Positions 53,779 to 62,048 of a stretch of DNA of 64,000 bases are shown piece by piece (position 1 is the stretch's first letter; every line of letters starts with the position of its first letter). This DNA comes from an uncultured Albidovulum sp. (GTDB lineage Bacteria > Pseudomonadota > Alphaproteobacteria > Rhodobacterales > Rhodobacteraceae), in assembly GCA_913064775.1 (NCBI GenBank), contig CAJYAD010000018.1, positions 19,190 through 83,189 of the forward strand. Reading direction: 5' to 3'. The position numbers and the translations under genes were made by a program. The notes beneath the pieces were generated by a model. That model was not told where the DNA came from. It worked only from the letters and a program-made list of their open reading frames with translations, and searched no databases.

Positions 53779-53832
53779 CCCTTTCATTGTTCCTCGAATA
53801 CGCCGGGGGAGCAGGGGGCAGAGCCCCCGCCG
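53779..53832 (-). repeat. Dispersed intergenic repeat, complete copy, GTATTCG variant
   Basis: On the minus strand: GGCGGGGGCTCTGCCCCC, TGCTCCCCCGGCGTATTCGA and GGAACAATGAAAGG. It joins the hairpin half of one subtype with the GTATT-AACAATGAAAG tail of the other, showing both belong to one family. It lies between convergent genes. Confidence 0.85.
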
Positions 53833-53904
53833 CCGCGCCCGCAACGCAAAACGCCCGCGCCATGAACCGGCACGGGCGTGGATTTTCGTCGCGAATCCGG
53901 GATC

Positions 53905-54462
53905 TTACGGAATGATCCGGGTATATTTCACGCCCGCCAGCGAGGCCCCGGCGATCAGCCCTGTCTGGCCGAAGACCAGCGCGATCACCGGCGCCTGTTC
54001 GGTGGTGGTGGAAACGCCAAGGCTGCCGCCCTGATTTTGCACCGCATAGGCCATGTTGGCGCTGGCCGCCCAGCCGTTCGAGGCGCGGAAACTCGCCAGC
54101 GCATCGGGGGTCATGAAGAACAGCGCATGGGCATATTGCTGGGCGCCGATCTGGAACCCGATCGAGGCCTTGGTGGCCGAATAGTAATCCACCGTCGCCC
54201 CGTTGATCTGCAGCGCGCCGCGCCCGAAGGCGCCGCCGATGCCAAAACCGGCCTCGGTCATCAGCGGCATGTAGAGAACCCCCGCCGCCTTATCCATCAG
54301 CGACTTGACCCCGGGGTAATGGCCGATCAGGAATTGCTTCGTCGCCGCCACGCGGGCGTCGATCCGGGCCGCGCCGTCGCTGCCGATGCCATTGCCGCAG
54401 GCCGACAGGGTCAGAAGCGACCCCGTGCCCAGAAGAAATGCGCGTCGCGATGTGATGCTCAT
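53905..54462 (-). CDS. SYLF/YSC84-domain lipoprotein
   Basis: The 185-residue protein has an N-terminal twin-arginine-like SRRAFLLGTGSLLTLSACG with a lipobox cysteine at C22, then a SYLF (YSC84) domain with YPGVKSLMDKAAGVLYMP, FGIGGAFGRGALQ and IGFQIGAQQYAHALFFMT. Bacterial SYLF proteins are envelope lipid-binding proteins of unknown role. It is a single gene with no partner nearby. Confidence 0.82.
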   Translation of the reverse strand: MSITSRRAFLLGTGSLLTLSACGNGIGSDGAARIDARVAATKQFLIGHYPGVKSLMDKAAGVLYMPLMTEAGFGIGGAFGRGALQINGATVDYYSATKASIGFQIGAQQYAHALFFMTPDALASFRASNGWAASANMAYAVQNQGGSLGVSTTTEQAPVIALVFGQTGLIAGASLAGVKYTRIIP

Positions 54463-54627
54463 CTGTCTTGTGCCTCGCTCGAAAGCCCACGCGGGGGCGA
54501 CATATGGGCCTTATAGCGGCCCTTTCTACCAATCATAGGGAAAATCGCCCGTTCTGTCACGTGTTTGAGACCCCGGTCGGCGGGCGCTCGCGCATCTGTG
54601 TGGGTCGGGTTGCGGCCGGTCGGGCGC

Positions 54628-55629
54628 TTAGCCGCCCAAGATCCGCGCCACTTGCGGCGCGAAATAGGTCAGCACCCCGTCGCAGCCGGCGCGCTTGAAC
54701 GCCAGCAGGCTTTCCAGCATCGCCTTCTCGCCGTCGATCCAGCCATTGTCGGCCGCGCCCCGGATCATCGCGTATTCGCCCGACACCTGATAGGCATAGG
54801 TCGGCACGCCGAACGTGTCCTTCACCCGGCGGCAGATGTCCAGATAGGGCATCCCGGGCTTGACCATCACCATATCGGCGCCCTCGCGCAGGTCGCGCTC
54901 GATCAGGCGCAGGGCCTCGTCGGAATTGCCGGGGTTCATCTGATAGGTCTTCTTGTCGCCACCCGCCAGCGCCGCCGCAGCCCCCACCGCATCGCGGAAC
55001 GGCCCGTAAAAGGCCGAGGCATATTTGGCCGAATAGCTGAGGATCGTCACGTCGTGATGGCCCGCCGCCTCCAGCGCGCTGCGCATCGCCCCGATGCGCC
55101 CGTCCATCATGTCCGAGGGGCCAAGGATATCCGCGCCGGCCTCGGCCTGCGCCAGCGCCATCTTCACCAGCGCCGGGACGGTCTCGTCGTTCAGGATCTT
55201 GCCATCGACGACAAAGCCGTCATGGCCGTTGATGTTGTAGGGATCCAGCGCGATGTCGGTCATCACCGCCAGCTCCGGCACAGCCGCCTTCACCGCCCGG
55301 ATCGCCCGGTTCGAGATGTTGTCGGCGCTCCACGCCAGCGCGCAATCCTCGGTCCGCGCCTCCATCCCCGTATAGGGGAAGATGCAGATCGCCGGGATGC
55401 CCAGATCCGCGGCCTCGCGCGCCGCCTCGACCACCCGGTCCACCGACAGCCGGTTCACCCCGGGCATCGAGGCGATCGGCTCTTCGACGCCGTCGCCTTC
55501 GCGCACGAAGACCGGCCAGATCAGATCCTTCACCGACAGCCGGTTTTCCTGCGTCAGATCGCGCAAGGCAGGCGTCGCGCGGGTGCGTCGGTGGCGGGTC
55601 AGCGGGTAGGGGGCTTGGATGGGGCGCAT
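54628..55629 (-). CDS. hemB: Delta-aminolevulinic acid dehydratase (porphobilinogen synthase)
   Basis: This 333-residue enzyme condenses two aminolevulinates to porphobilinogen for heme and bacteriochlorophyll. The Schiff-base lysines are K202 (LSYSAKYASAF) and K257 (MVMVKPGMPY). The zinc-binding three-cysteine segment of E. coli and animal enzymes is replaced: TDIALDPYNINGHDG has A127, D129 and D137 at those positions. Rhodobacter capsulatus HemB is known to need no metal. The ATG at 55629 follows GGAGGCCGCC. Confidence 0.96.
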   Translation of the reverse strand: MRPIQAPYPLTRHRRTRATPALRDLTQENRLSVKDLIWPVFVREGDGVEEPIASMPGVNRLSVDRVVEAAREAADLGIPAICIFPYTGMEARTEDCALAWSADNISNRAIRAVKAAVPELAVMTDIALDPYNINGHDGFVVDGKILNDETVPALVKMALAQAEAGADILGPSDMMDGRIGAMRSALEAAGHHDVTILSYSAKYASAFYGPFRDAVGAAAALAGGDKKTYQMNPGNSDEALRLIERDLREGADMVMVKPGMPYLDICRRVKDTFGVPTYAYQVSGEYAMIRGAADNGWIDGEKAMLESLLAFKRAGCDGVLTYFAPQVARILGG

Positions 55630-55748
55630 GGCGGCCTCCGGTCTTGCTGCAACACACCTGACGTCGCATGGATCGCGGGCCATCTCAAGGGTAGGAATTC
55701 GCAGACCACCCGGCTAATGTCCGCCGAAACCCAGCCAAGGCCCTTTCC

Positions 55749-56276
55749 GTGCATCTTCCCATCCCGCTTTCCGAGCTGATCGACCTGCGGTCGTTTTCCA
55801 ACCTGTGGTACTGGATCGCGCTTGCGGTGCTGTGGTCGACCTCCAGTCATTGGGTGATCGGCGTGCCCTTCGACAGCATCACCCGCGCCCGCCGCCACGG
55901 TGGCCAGGCGCAGGTGGATCTGGAGGCGCTGGCGCGCATCAACGCCACCCGCATCCTGCATATCGCCCGGGTCTCGGGGCTGTGGCTGATCGGCTTTGCC
56001 GGCTTCGCGCTGACCACGCTGGCGGTGCTGGGCTTCGGCTACCGGATCGAATTCGCCCAGGCGGTGCTGCTGCTTCTGGGGCCGATGGCGATCGTGGGGA
56101 TCCTGTCGGTCCGCACTGCCCTGCGCGTCGAGGCGGCCGAGGCGGCGGGCGACGCCCTGCACCGCCGGCTGATGCGGCACCGGCTGGCGACCCAGGTGAT
56201 CGGCATGATCTCGATCTTCGTCACCGCGATGTGGGGCATGTACTGGAACATGTCGGTAGGCGTGCTGGGCCATTGA
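55749..56276 (+). CDS. Hypothetical membrane protein, 175 aa
   Basis: I do not recognise a domain. The 175-residue protein starts at GTG with AAGG eight bases upstream and has four hydrophobic segments: LWYWIALAVLWSTSSHWVIG, LWLIGFAGFALTTLAVLGFG, VLLLLGPMAIVGILSV and VIGMISIFVTAMWGMYWNM. A basic, helical cytoplasmic loop (RHGGQAQVDLEALARINATR) lies after the first. It precedes mfd by 19 bases and may be cotranscribed with it. Similar proteins occur in Rhodobacterales under uninformative names. Confidence 0.7.
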   Translation: MHLPIPLSELIDLRSFSNLWYWIALAVLWSTSSHWVIGVPFDSITRARRHGGQAQVDLEALARINATRILHIARVSGLWLIGFAGFALTTLAVLGFGYRIEFAQAVLLLLGPMAIVGILSVRTALRVEAAEAAGDALHRRLMRHRLATQVIGMISIFVTAMWGMYWNMSVGVLGH

Positions 56277-56295
56277 GGCGCCGGGAGCCGCGCAT

Positions 56296-59200
56296 ATGAG
56301 CATTGACACCGGCCGCCGTGCGGGTAGGTCAGCCAGCATGACGACGCATCTGACATTGGGCGGCGCGCCCGAAGGATTCGACGCGCGCCTCGTGCTGCGC
56401 GAGATGGAGGCCCACGGCCCCGTCCTGCATGTCGCGCGCGACGACAAACGGCTGGAGGCGATGCGCGCGGCGCTGGCCTTCTTCGCGCCGCAGGCGGTGG
56501 TGCTGACGCTGCCGGCCTGGGATTGCCTGCCCTATGACCGCGTCTCGCCCAACGCCGAGGTCTCGGCCGCGCGGATGGCGACGCTGGCGGCGCTGGCGCA
56601 TGGCGTGCCGGGGCCCTTCGTGCTGCTGACGACGCTGACCGCCGCGACCCAGCGGATGCCGGCGGCCGAGGTGCTGCGCAAGGCCTCCTTCAGCGCCCGG
56701 GTCGGCCACCGCATTGATGAGGCCGCGTTGCGCGATTTCCTTGTGCGGATGGGCTTCTCCCAGGCCTCGACCGTGTCCGAGCCGGGCGATTACGCGGTCC
56801 GCGGCGGGATCATCGACATCTATCCGCCGGGGCAGGGCGGGCCGGTCCGGCTGGATCTTTTCGGCGACGTTCTGGACGGCGCGCGCCGCTTTGACGCCGC
56901 CACCCAGCGCACCACCGAAAAGCTGAGCCTGGTGGAACTGGCCCCGGTGACCGAGGTGATCCTAGACGAGGCCGCGATCACCCGTTTCCGGCAGAACTAC
57001 CGGCTGGAATTCGGCGCCGCGGGCACTGACGATCCGCTCTATGAATCGATCAGCGCGGGCCGCAAATCCGCCGGTGCCGAACATTGGCTGCCGTTCTTCC
57101 ACGAACGGCTGGAAACGCTTTTCGACTATCTCCCCGGCGCCTCGGTGATGCTTGACGACCAGATCACGGCCGCGCGCCTCAGCCGCTGGGAAGGCATCGC
57201 CGACCAGTATGAGGCACGGCGCGAGGCGCTGCGCGCCAAGGGCCGGCTGGATACCGTCTACAAACCGCTGCCGCCGAACAGCCTGTACCTCGACGATGCC
57301 GGATGGGAAGCGGAGCTTGGCGACCGCCGGGTGATCCAGCTCAGCCCGCTGGCGCAAAGTCCGGGGCCGGGCGTTCTGGACGCGGGCGGCCGCATAGGGC
57401 GTAATTTCGCGCCCGAACGTCAACAGGAAAACATCAGCCTTTTCGGCGCTTTGGCGACCCATGTTCGCGCAAAGCGTGAAGGCGGCGCGGTGGTCATCTC
57501 GTCCTATTCCGAGGGCGCGCGCGAACGCCTGAAGGGGCTGTTGGAGGATGAGGGCCTGGGCGGCGCGGCCGAGATTTCGGATGCCCGGGGGATCACGCCG
57601 AAGGGGCTGCATCTGGTGGTCTGGGCGCTGGAACACGGGTTCGAGGCGCCGGATCTCACGGTGATCGCCGAACAGGATGTGCTGGGCGACCGGCTGATCC
57701 GCGGCGCCAAGAAACGCCGCCGGGCCGAGAATTTCCTGACCGAACACCAAAGCCTGGGCCCCGGCGATCTGGTGGTCCATGTCGAACATGGCGTCGGCCG
57801 CTTTACGGGGCTGGAAACGATCGCCGCCCTGGGCGCGCCGCATGAATGTATCGCGCTGGAATATGCCGAAGGCGCAAGGCTTTACCTGCCGGTCGAGAAT
57901 ATCGAGCTGCTGTCGAAATACGGCCATGAAGAGGGTCTTCTCGACAAGCTGGGCGGCGGCGCCTGGCAGGCCAAGAAGGCGCGGCTGAAGGAACGCATCC
58001 GCGAGATGGCCGACCGGCTGATCCGCATCGCGGCCGAGCGTCAGCTGCGCCACGCCCCGGTGCTGGAAGCCCCGCATCACGCCTGGGAGGCCTTCAGCGC
58101 CCGCTTCCCCTATCAAGAGACCGACGACCAGTTGACTGTCATCGGCGATGTGCTGGACGACCTTGGCCGCGGCATCCCGATGGACCGGCTGGTGGTCGGC
58201 GACGTCGGCTTCGGCAAGACCGAGGTGGCGATGCGCGCGGCGTTCGTGACCGCCATGTCGGGGATGCAGGTCGCGGTGATCGCGCCGACCACGCTGCTGG
58301 CGCGTCAGCATTACAAAAGCTTCGCCGAGCGTTTCCGCGGCTTTCCCCTGCAGGTCCGCCAGCTCAGCCGTTTCGTCAGCGCCAAGGAGGCCGCCGCCAC
58401 CCGCGCGGGCCTGACCGACGGCACCGTCGACATCGTCATCGGCACCCATGCGCTGCTGGCCAAGGCGGTGAATTTCCGCAACCTCGGCCTGATGGTGATC
58501 GACGAGGAACAGCATTTCGGCGTCAGCCACAAGGAACGCCTGAAGGAGATGCGCTCGGACGTTCATGTGCTAACGCTGACCGCCACGCCGATCCCGCGGA
58601 CACTTCAACTTTCTCTCACAGGTGTCCGGGATCTCAGCATAATCGGCACGCCACCGGTCGACCGTCTGGCGATCCGCACCTATGTCAGCGAGTTCGACAG
58701 CGTCACCCTGCGCGAGGCGCTCTTGCGCGAACATTACCGCGGCGGGCAAAGCTTCTTCGTGGTGCCGCGGATCTCGGACCTGCCCGAGATCGAGGAATTC
58801 CTGCGCGACCATGTCCCCGAGGTCACCCATGTCGTCGCCCATGGCCAGATGGCGGCGGGTGAGCTGGACAGCCGCATGAACGCCTTCTACGACGGCAAAT
58901 ACGATGTGCTGCTGTCGACCACGATCGTCGAAAGCGGCCTCGACATCCCCACCGCCAACACCATGATCATCTACCGCGCCGACCGTTTCGGGCTGTCGCA
59001 GCTTTACCAGATCCGCGGCCGGGTGGGGCGCTCGAAGACCCGCGCCTATTGCTTCCTGACCACGAAACCGCGCACGCCGCTGACCGATCAGGCGATGAAG
59101 CGGCTGCGGCTTCTGGGCAGCCTCGACAGCCTCGGCGCCGGGTTCACGCTGGCCTCGCAGGATCTCGACCTGCGCGGCGCGGGCAACATCCTGGGCGAGG

Positions 59201-59784
59201 AACAATCCGGCCATATCTCGGAAGTGGGGTATGAGCTTTACCAGAACATGCTCGAAGAGACGATCGCCAAGATCAAGGCCGGAGAGATCGACGGGCTGTC
59301 CACCCCGGGCGACCAATGGGCACCGCAGATCAACCTCGGCGTCCCGGTGCTGATCCCCGAGGAGTACGCCCCCGATCTCGACGTCCGGCTGGGCCTTTAC
59401 CGGCGGCTGTCGTCGCTGGAAACCAAGGTGGAACTGGAAGGCTTCGCCGCCGAGCTGATCGACCGTTTCGGCAAGCTGCCGAAAGAGGTGAACACGCTCT
59501 TGCTGATCGTCCGCATCAAGGCGCTGTGCAAACGTGCGGGCATCGCGCGGCTGGATGGCGGTCCGAAGGGGGCGACGATTCAGTTCCACCTCGACAAATT
59601 CGCCAATCCGGTGGGGCTGGTGGAATATCTGCAGGCACAGAACGGCTTGGCGAAGGTCAAGGACAACAAGGTGATCATCCGCCGCGACTGGGCCTCCGAT
59701 GCCGACCGCATCCGCGGCGCCTTCGCCATCGCCCGCGATCTGGCGGAAAAGGTGCCCCGCCCGGCAAAGAAGGCGCAGGGCTGA
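56296..59784 (+). CDS. mfd: Transcription-repair coupling factor
   Basis: A 1162-residue protein with the UvrB-homology N-terminus, the polymerase-interaction domain (VVHVEHGVGRFTGLE), the helicase motifs DVGFGKTEVAMRAAFV and VIDEEQHFGVSHKERLK, the TRG motif region, and the C-terminal TRCF domain. It removes stalled RNA polymerase and recruits UvrA to lesions. ATG 56296 has GGGAG at eight bases; ATG 56338 (MTTHLTLGGAPEGFDAR) is nearer to homologous starts. I keep the first on ribosome-site grounds. Confidence 0.95.
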   Translation: MSIDTGRRAGRSASMTTHLTLGGAPEGFDARLVLREMEAHGPVLHVARDDKRLEAMRAALAFFAPQAVVLTLPAWDCLPYDRVSPNAEVSAARMATLAALAHGVPGPFVLLTTLTAATQRMPAAEVLRKASFSARVGHRIDEAALRDFLVRMGFSQASTVSEPGDYAVRGGIIDIYPPGQGGPVRLDLFGDVLDGARRFDAATQRTTEKLSLVELAPVTEVILDEAAITRFRQNYRLEFGAAGTDDPLYESISAGRKSAGAEHWLPFFHERLETLFDYLPGASVMLDDQITAARLSRWEGIADQYEARREALRAKGRLDTVYKPLPPNSLYLDDAGWEAELGDRRVIQLSPLAQSPGPGVLDAGGRIGRNFAPERQQENISLFGALATHVRAKREGGAVVISSYSEGARERLKGLLEDEGLGGAAEISDARGITPKGLHLVVWALEHGFEAPDLTVIAEQDVLGDRLIRGAKKRRRAENFLTEHQSLGPGDLVVHVEHGVGRFTGLETIAALGAPHECIALEYAEGARLYLPVENIELLSKYGHEEGLLDKLGGGAWQAKKARLKERIREMADRLIRIAAERQLRHAPVLEAPHHAWEAFSARFPYQETDDQLTVIGDVLDDLGRGIPMDRLVVGDVGFGKTEVAMRAAFVTAMSGMQVAVIAPTTLLARQHYKSFAERFRGFPLQVRQLSRFVSAKEAAATRAGLTDGTVDIVIGTHALLAKAVNFRNLGLMVIDEEQHFGVSHKERLKEMRSDVHVLTLTATPIPRTLQLSLTGVRDLSIIGTPPVDRLAIRTYVSEFDSVTLREALLREHYRGGQSFFVVPRISDLPEIEEFLRDHVPEVTHVVAHGQMAAGELDSRMNAFYDGKYDVLLSTTIVESGLDIPTANTMIIYRADRFGLSQLYQIRGRVGRSKTRAYCFLTTKPRTPLTDQAMKRLRLLGSLDSLGAGFTLASQDLDLRGAGNILGEEQSGHISEVGYELYQNMLEETIAKIKAGEIDGLSTPGDQWAPQINLGVPVLIPEEYAPDLDVRLGLYRRLSSLETKVELEGFAAELIDRFGKLPKEVNTLLLIVRIKALCKRAGIARLDGGPKGATIQFHLDKFANPVGLVEYLQAQNGLAKVKDNKVIIRRDWASDADRIRGAFAIARDLAEKVPRPAKKAQG

Positions 59785-59816
59785 GCCCGCCCCCCGGGCG
59801 AAGCACAAACCGCTCC

Positions 59817-59907
59817 CTGCTTTCTTTCTGGCCCAAATATCCCGGGGGGTCGCCATTGGAAGCGCCAGTGGTCCGAGCGTCACTGGCGACGGGGCAGAGC
59901 CCCCGCC
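59817..59907 (-). repeat. Dispersed intergenic repeat with nested element
   Basis: On the minus strand the hairpin half GGCGGGGGCTCTGCCCC is followed by a 42-base insertion and then CCCCCGGGATATTTGGGCCA with GAAAGAAAGC. Without the insertion it is an ordinary complete copy. It lies between convergent mfd and the transporter gene. Confidence 0.85.
59849..59890. repeat. Nested hairpin element, 42 bp
   Basis: The element is bounded by GTCGCC and GGCGAC and contains GCCAGTG and CACTGGC as a seven-base stem. It replaces the TGCA linker between the GCCCC arm and CCCCCGGG of the host repeat. It corresponds to the two ends of the 79-base element at 16123-16201. Confidence 0.75.
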
Positions 59908-59915
59908 ACCACCCC

Positions 59916-61142
59916 TCAATCCACCCGGGCGATCCGGCGCATCAGCAAAACCCCCAGCCCGCTCAGCACCGAGACCGAGATCATCAGCGGCACCGGCGTG
60001 CCATTGAACGCCAGCCCGATCGGCGCGCCCAGAAGCACCCCGAACACCGTGCCCAGCGCCCCGGTGACCGAGGACGCCGTGCCCGCGATATGCCCCATCG
60101 GTTCCAGCGCCAGCGCATTGAGGTTGCCCAGCACCGGCGCCACCATGAAGAAGATCCCGGTGATCCACAGAAAGAAGCCCGGAAAGGCCAGACCGGCCGG
60201 CAGCATGCCGGTGGCGAAGACAAGGGTCATCACCGCCGAGAAGACCAGCTGGAAACCCAGCGCCAGCGCCACCATGCGGCGCATGCCCAGCCGCACCACC
60301 AGCCGCGCGTTCAGAAAGCTGCCCCCCGCCGAAATCAGCGCCGTGGCCGCGAACCAATAGGGAAAGCTGCCGCGCATGCCGAAGGTGATGTCATAGATCT
60401 GCTGCACCGAAGAGATCGTCCCGAACAGCGCGGCAAAAGCCAGCGCCTGGACCGCGATCGCGACCCGCACGACGGGATGGCCCAGCACCTCCCGCACCGC
60501 CTGCCACAGCTTGACCGCGTTCAGCGGGCGGCGCGCCTCGGGCGGCAGGGTCTCGGGCTGGCGCAGGCCCAGCCAGGCCGCCGAGATCAGCGAGAACAGG
60601 ATGAAGGCGCCAAAGATGCCGCGCCAGCCGAACACCGCGATGATGCCGGTCGACAGCGCCGGGGCGATCGCCGGCACGGTGGTGAAGATCATCATCGCGA
60701 TCGACACGATCCGCGCCATCTGCCGCCCGGAATGCAAATCGCGCACCAGCGCCAGCGACACGATCCGCGGCCCCGCAGCCCCCAGCCCCTGGATCAGCCG
60801 CGCCGCCAGCATCAGCTCCAGCGTCTGCGCCATCGAGGCCAGCACCGCCCCCAGCGTATACAGCAAAGCGCCCCCCAGGATCGCCCGCTTGCGCCCGATC
60901 GCGTCCGAGATCGGCCCCGCCACGAAGGTGCCCGCCCCCATCCCCAGGATGAAGGCGGTCAGGATCAGCTGGGCGCGGTTCTCGTTGCCCGGGGTCAGCT
61001 CGGCGGCGATCTCGGGCAGGGCGGGCAGCATGGAATCGATCGAAAACGCCACCGTCGCGAACAGCATCGCGATCATCGCGATGAATTCCCCTGACGACAG
61101 CGCCGGGCGCGGGGGGCGCCGCGTCAGAACCGCCTCGGTCAT
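59916..61142 (-). CDS. Bcr/CflA-type multidrug efflux MFS transporter
   Basis: A 408-residue transporter with twelve predicted helices. It has the FSIDSMLPALPEIAAEL start and the loop motif GPISDAIGRKRAILGG of the DHA1 family, plus RLIQGLGAAGPRIVSLALVR. Members export drugs such as bicyclomycin or sulfonamides, or small peptides and amino acids such as cysteine. Its ATG overlaps the stop of the FrnE-like gene, so the two are coupled. Confidence 0.9.
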   Translation of the reverse strand: MTEAVLTRRPPRPALSSGEFIAMIAMLFATVAFSIDSMLPALPEIAAELTPGNENRAQLILTAFILGMGAGTFVAGPISDAIGRKRAILGGALLYTLGAVLASMAQTLELMLAARLIQGLGAAGPRIVSLALVRDLHSGRQMARIVSIAMMIFTTVPAIAPALSTGIIAVFGWRGIFGAFILFSLISAAWLGLRQPETLPPEARRPLNAVKLWQAVREVLGHPVVRVAIAVQALAFAALFGTISSVQQIYDITFGMRGSFPYWFAATALISAGGSFLNARLVVRLGMRRMVALALGFQLVFSAVMTLVFATGMLPAGLAFPGFFLWITGIFFMVAPVLGNLNALALEPMGHIAGTASSVTGALGTVFGVLLGAPIGLAFNGTPVPLMISVSVLSGLGVLLMRRIARVD

Positions 61143-61831
61143 CCGCCGGAATCCGCCGCCGCACCCTCTTGCCGGTCATCCTCTTGCTGTTCGTCCAGAT
61201 CGCCCAGGGTGCCGATCTCGTCGATCACCTGCTGCCACAGCTTCACCGGCTGCGCGCCGGGCAGGACGTGCTGATTGGCGATGATGAAGGTCGGCACCGC
61301 GTCGATCCCGCGCGCGCGGGCATGGGCGTCGCGGGCGCGGATCGCATCGACATCGGCCTCGCCCTCCAGCAGGCGCAGGGTGGCGGCGGCATCCATGCCG
61401 ATGCTGCCGGCGATGGTCGCCAGCGTCACCTTGTCGCCGATATCGCGGCCTTCACGGAAATAGGCGCGAAACAGCGCCCCCGCAACCAGGCTCTGCTTGC
61501 CCTCGATCTCGGCCCAATGGGTCAGCCGCAGCGCGTCGAGCGTGTTTGGCGTGCGGGTGATGCGCTCGAAATCGATGCCGACGCCAGCGGCACGGGCGGC
61601 CTCGGCGATCTTCCCATAGACCATCTGGGCGCGCTCCGGCCCGCCGAACTTGGCCTCGAGATAGGCTTGCCGGTCGCGCCCCTCGGGCGGCATGTCGGGG
61701 TTCAGCTGGAACGGATGCCAGGCGATCGCGAAAGGATGCTGGGGCCGGCTTTCCAGCGCCCGGTCAAGCAGGGTCTTGCCGATATAGCACCAGGGGCAGA
61801 TCGGATCCCAGAAAACGTCAAGCCGGATCAT
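61139..61831 (-). CDS. FrnE-like DsbA family oxidoreductase
   Basis: The 230-residue cytoplasmic protein has the thioredoxin-fold active site CPWC at residues 12-15 (FWDPICPWCYIGK), the insertion WHPFQLNPDMPPEGRDRQAY and the cis-Pro loop AVPTFIIANQHVLPGAQP, as in FrnE/2-hydroxychromene-2-carboxylate isomerase-like proteins. Relatives act as cytoplasmic disulfide isomerases or in oxidative stress. It is the first gene of a two-gene unit with the MFS transporter. Confidence 0.88.
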   Translation of the reverse strand: MIRLDVFWDPICPWCYIGKTLLDRALESRPQHPFAIAWHPFQLNPDMPPEGRDRQAYLEAKFGGPERAQMVYGKIAEAARAAGVGIDFERITRTPNTLDALRLTHWAEIEGKQSLVAGALFRAYFREGRDIGDKVTLATIAGSIGMDAAATLRLLEGEADVDAIRARDAHARARGIDAVPTFIIANQHVLPGAQPVKLWQQVIDEIGTLGDLDEQQEDDRQEGAAADSGG

Positions 61832-61944
61832 GTGGTCTCTCCCCAGTCGGAATGGCTGCGCGCGCGGGGCGCAAAATGCCCGGACGGGTTACGCCGAGCG
61901 CGCGCCACATGCAAGGCGCGGGGGGCAAGGCCGGGCACGCTTCG

Positions 61945-61975
61945 CCTTTCATTGTTCCCCAAATACGCCCCGCGC
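61945..61975 (-). repeat. Dispersed intergenic repeat, GTATTTGG-type tail
   Basis: On the minus strand: GGGGCGTATTTGGGGAACAA then TGAAAGG. It lies in the 217-bp gap between the divergent FrnE-like and arginase-fold genes and lacks the hairpin half. No gene is seen in the rest of the gap. Confidence 0.75.
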
Positions 61976-62048
61976 CACCTGCAAGCGACCCGCGCCACTG
62001 GGCGAACAAGTCTTGTCTTCGCCCCGCAGCCGGCCCTAGCGTCGGGCG

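Noticed and set aside
58570..60357. Open frame of 595 codons antisense to the 3' half of mfd
   Set aside because: It is the mirror of a confident gene in GC-rich DNA; its product is Arg/Gly/Ala-rich low-complexity sequence and passes through the nested repeat. No ribosome site or family is seen.
16108..61975. CRISPR array
   Set aside because: The repeats are dispersed single copies tens of kilobases apart, not regularly spaced with spacers, and no cas gene is present.
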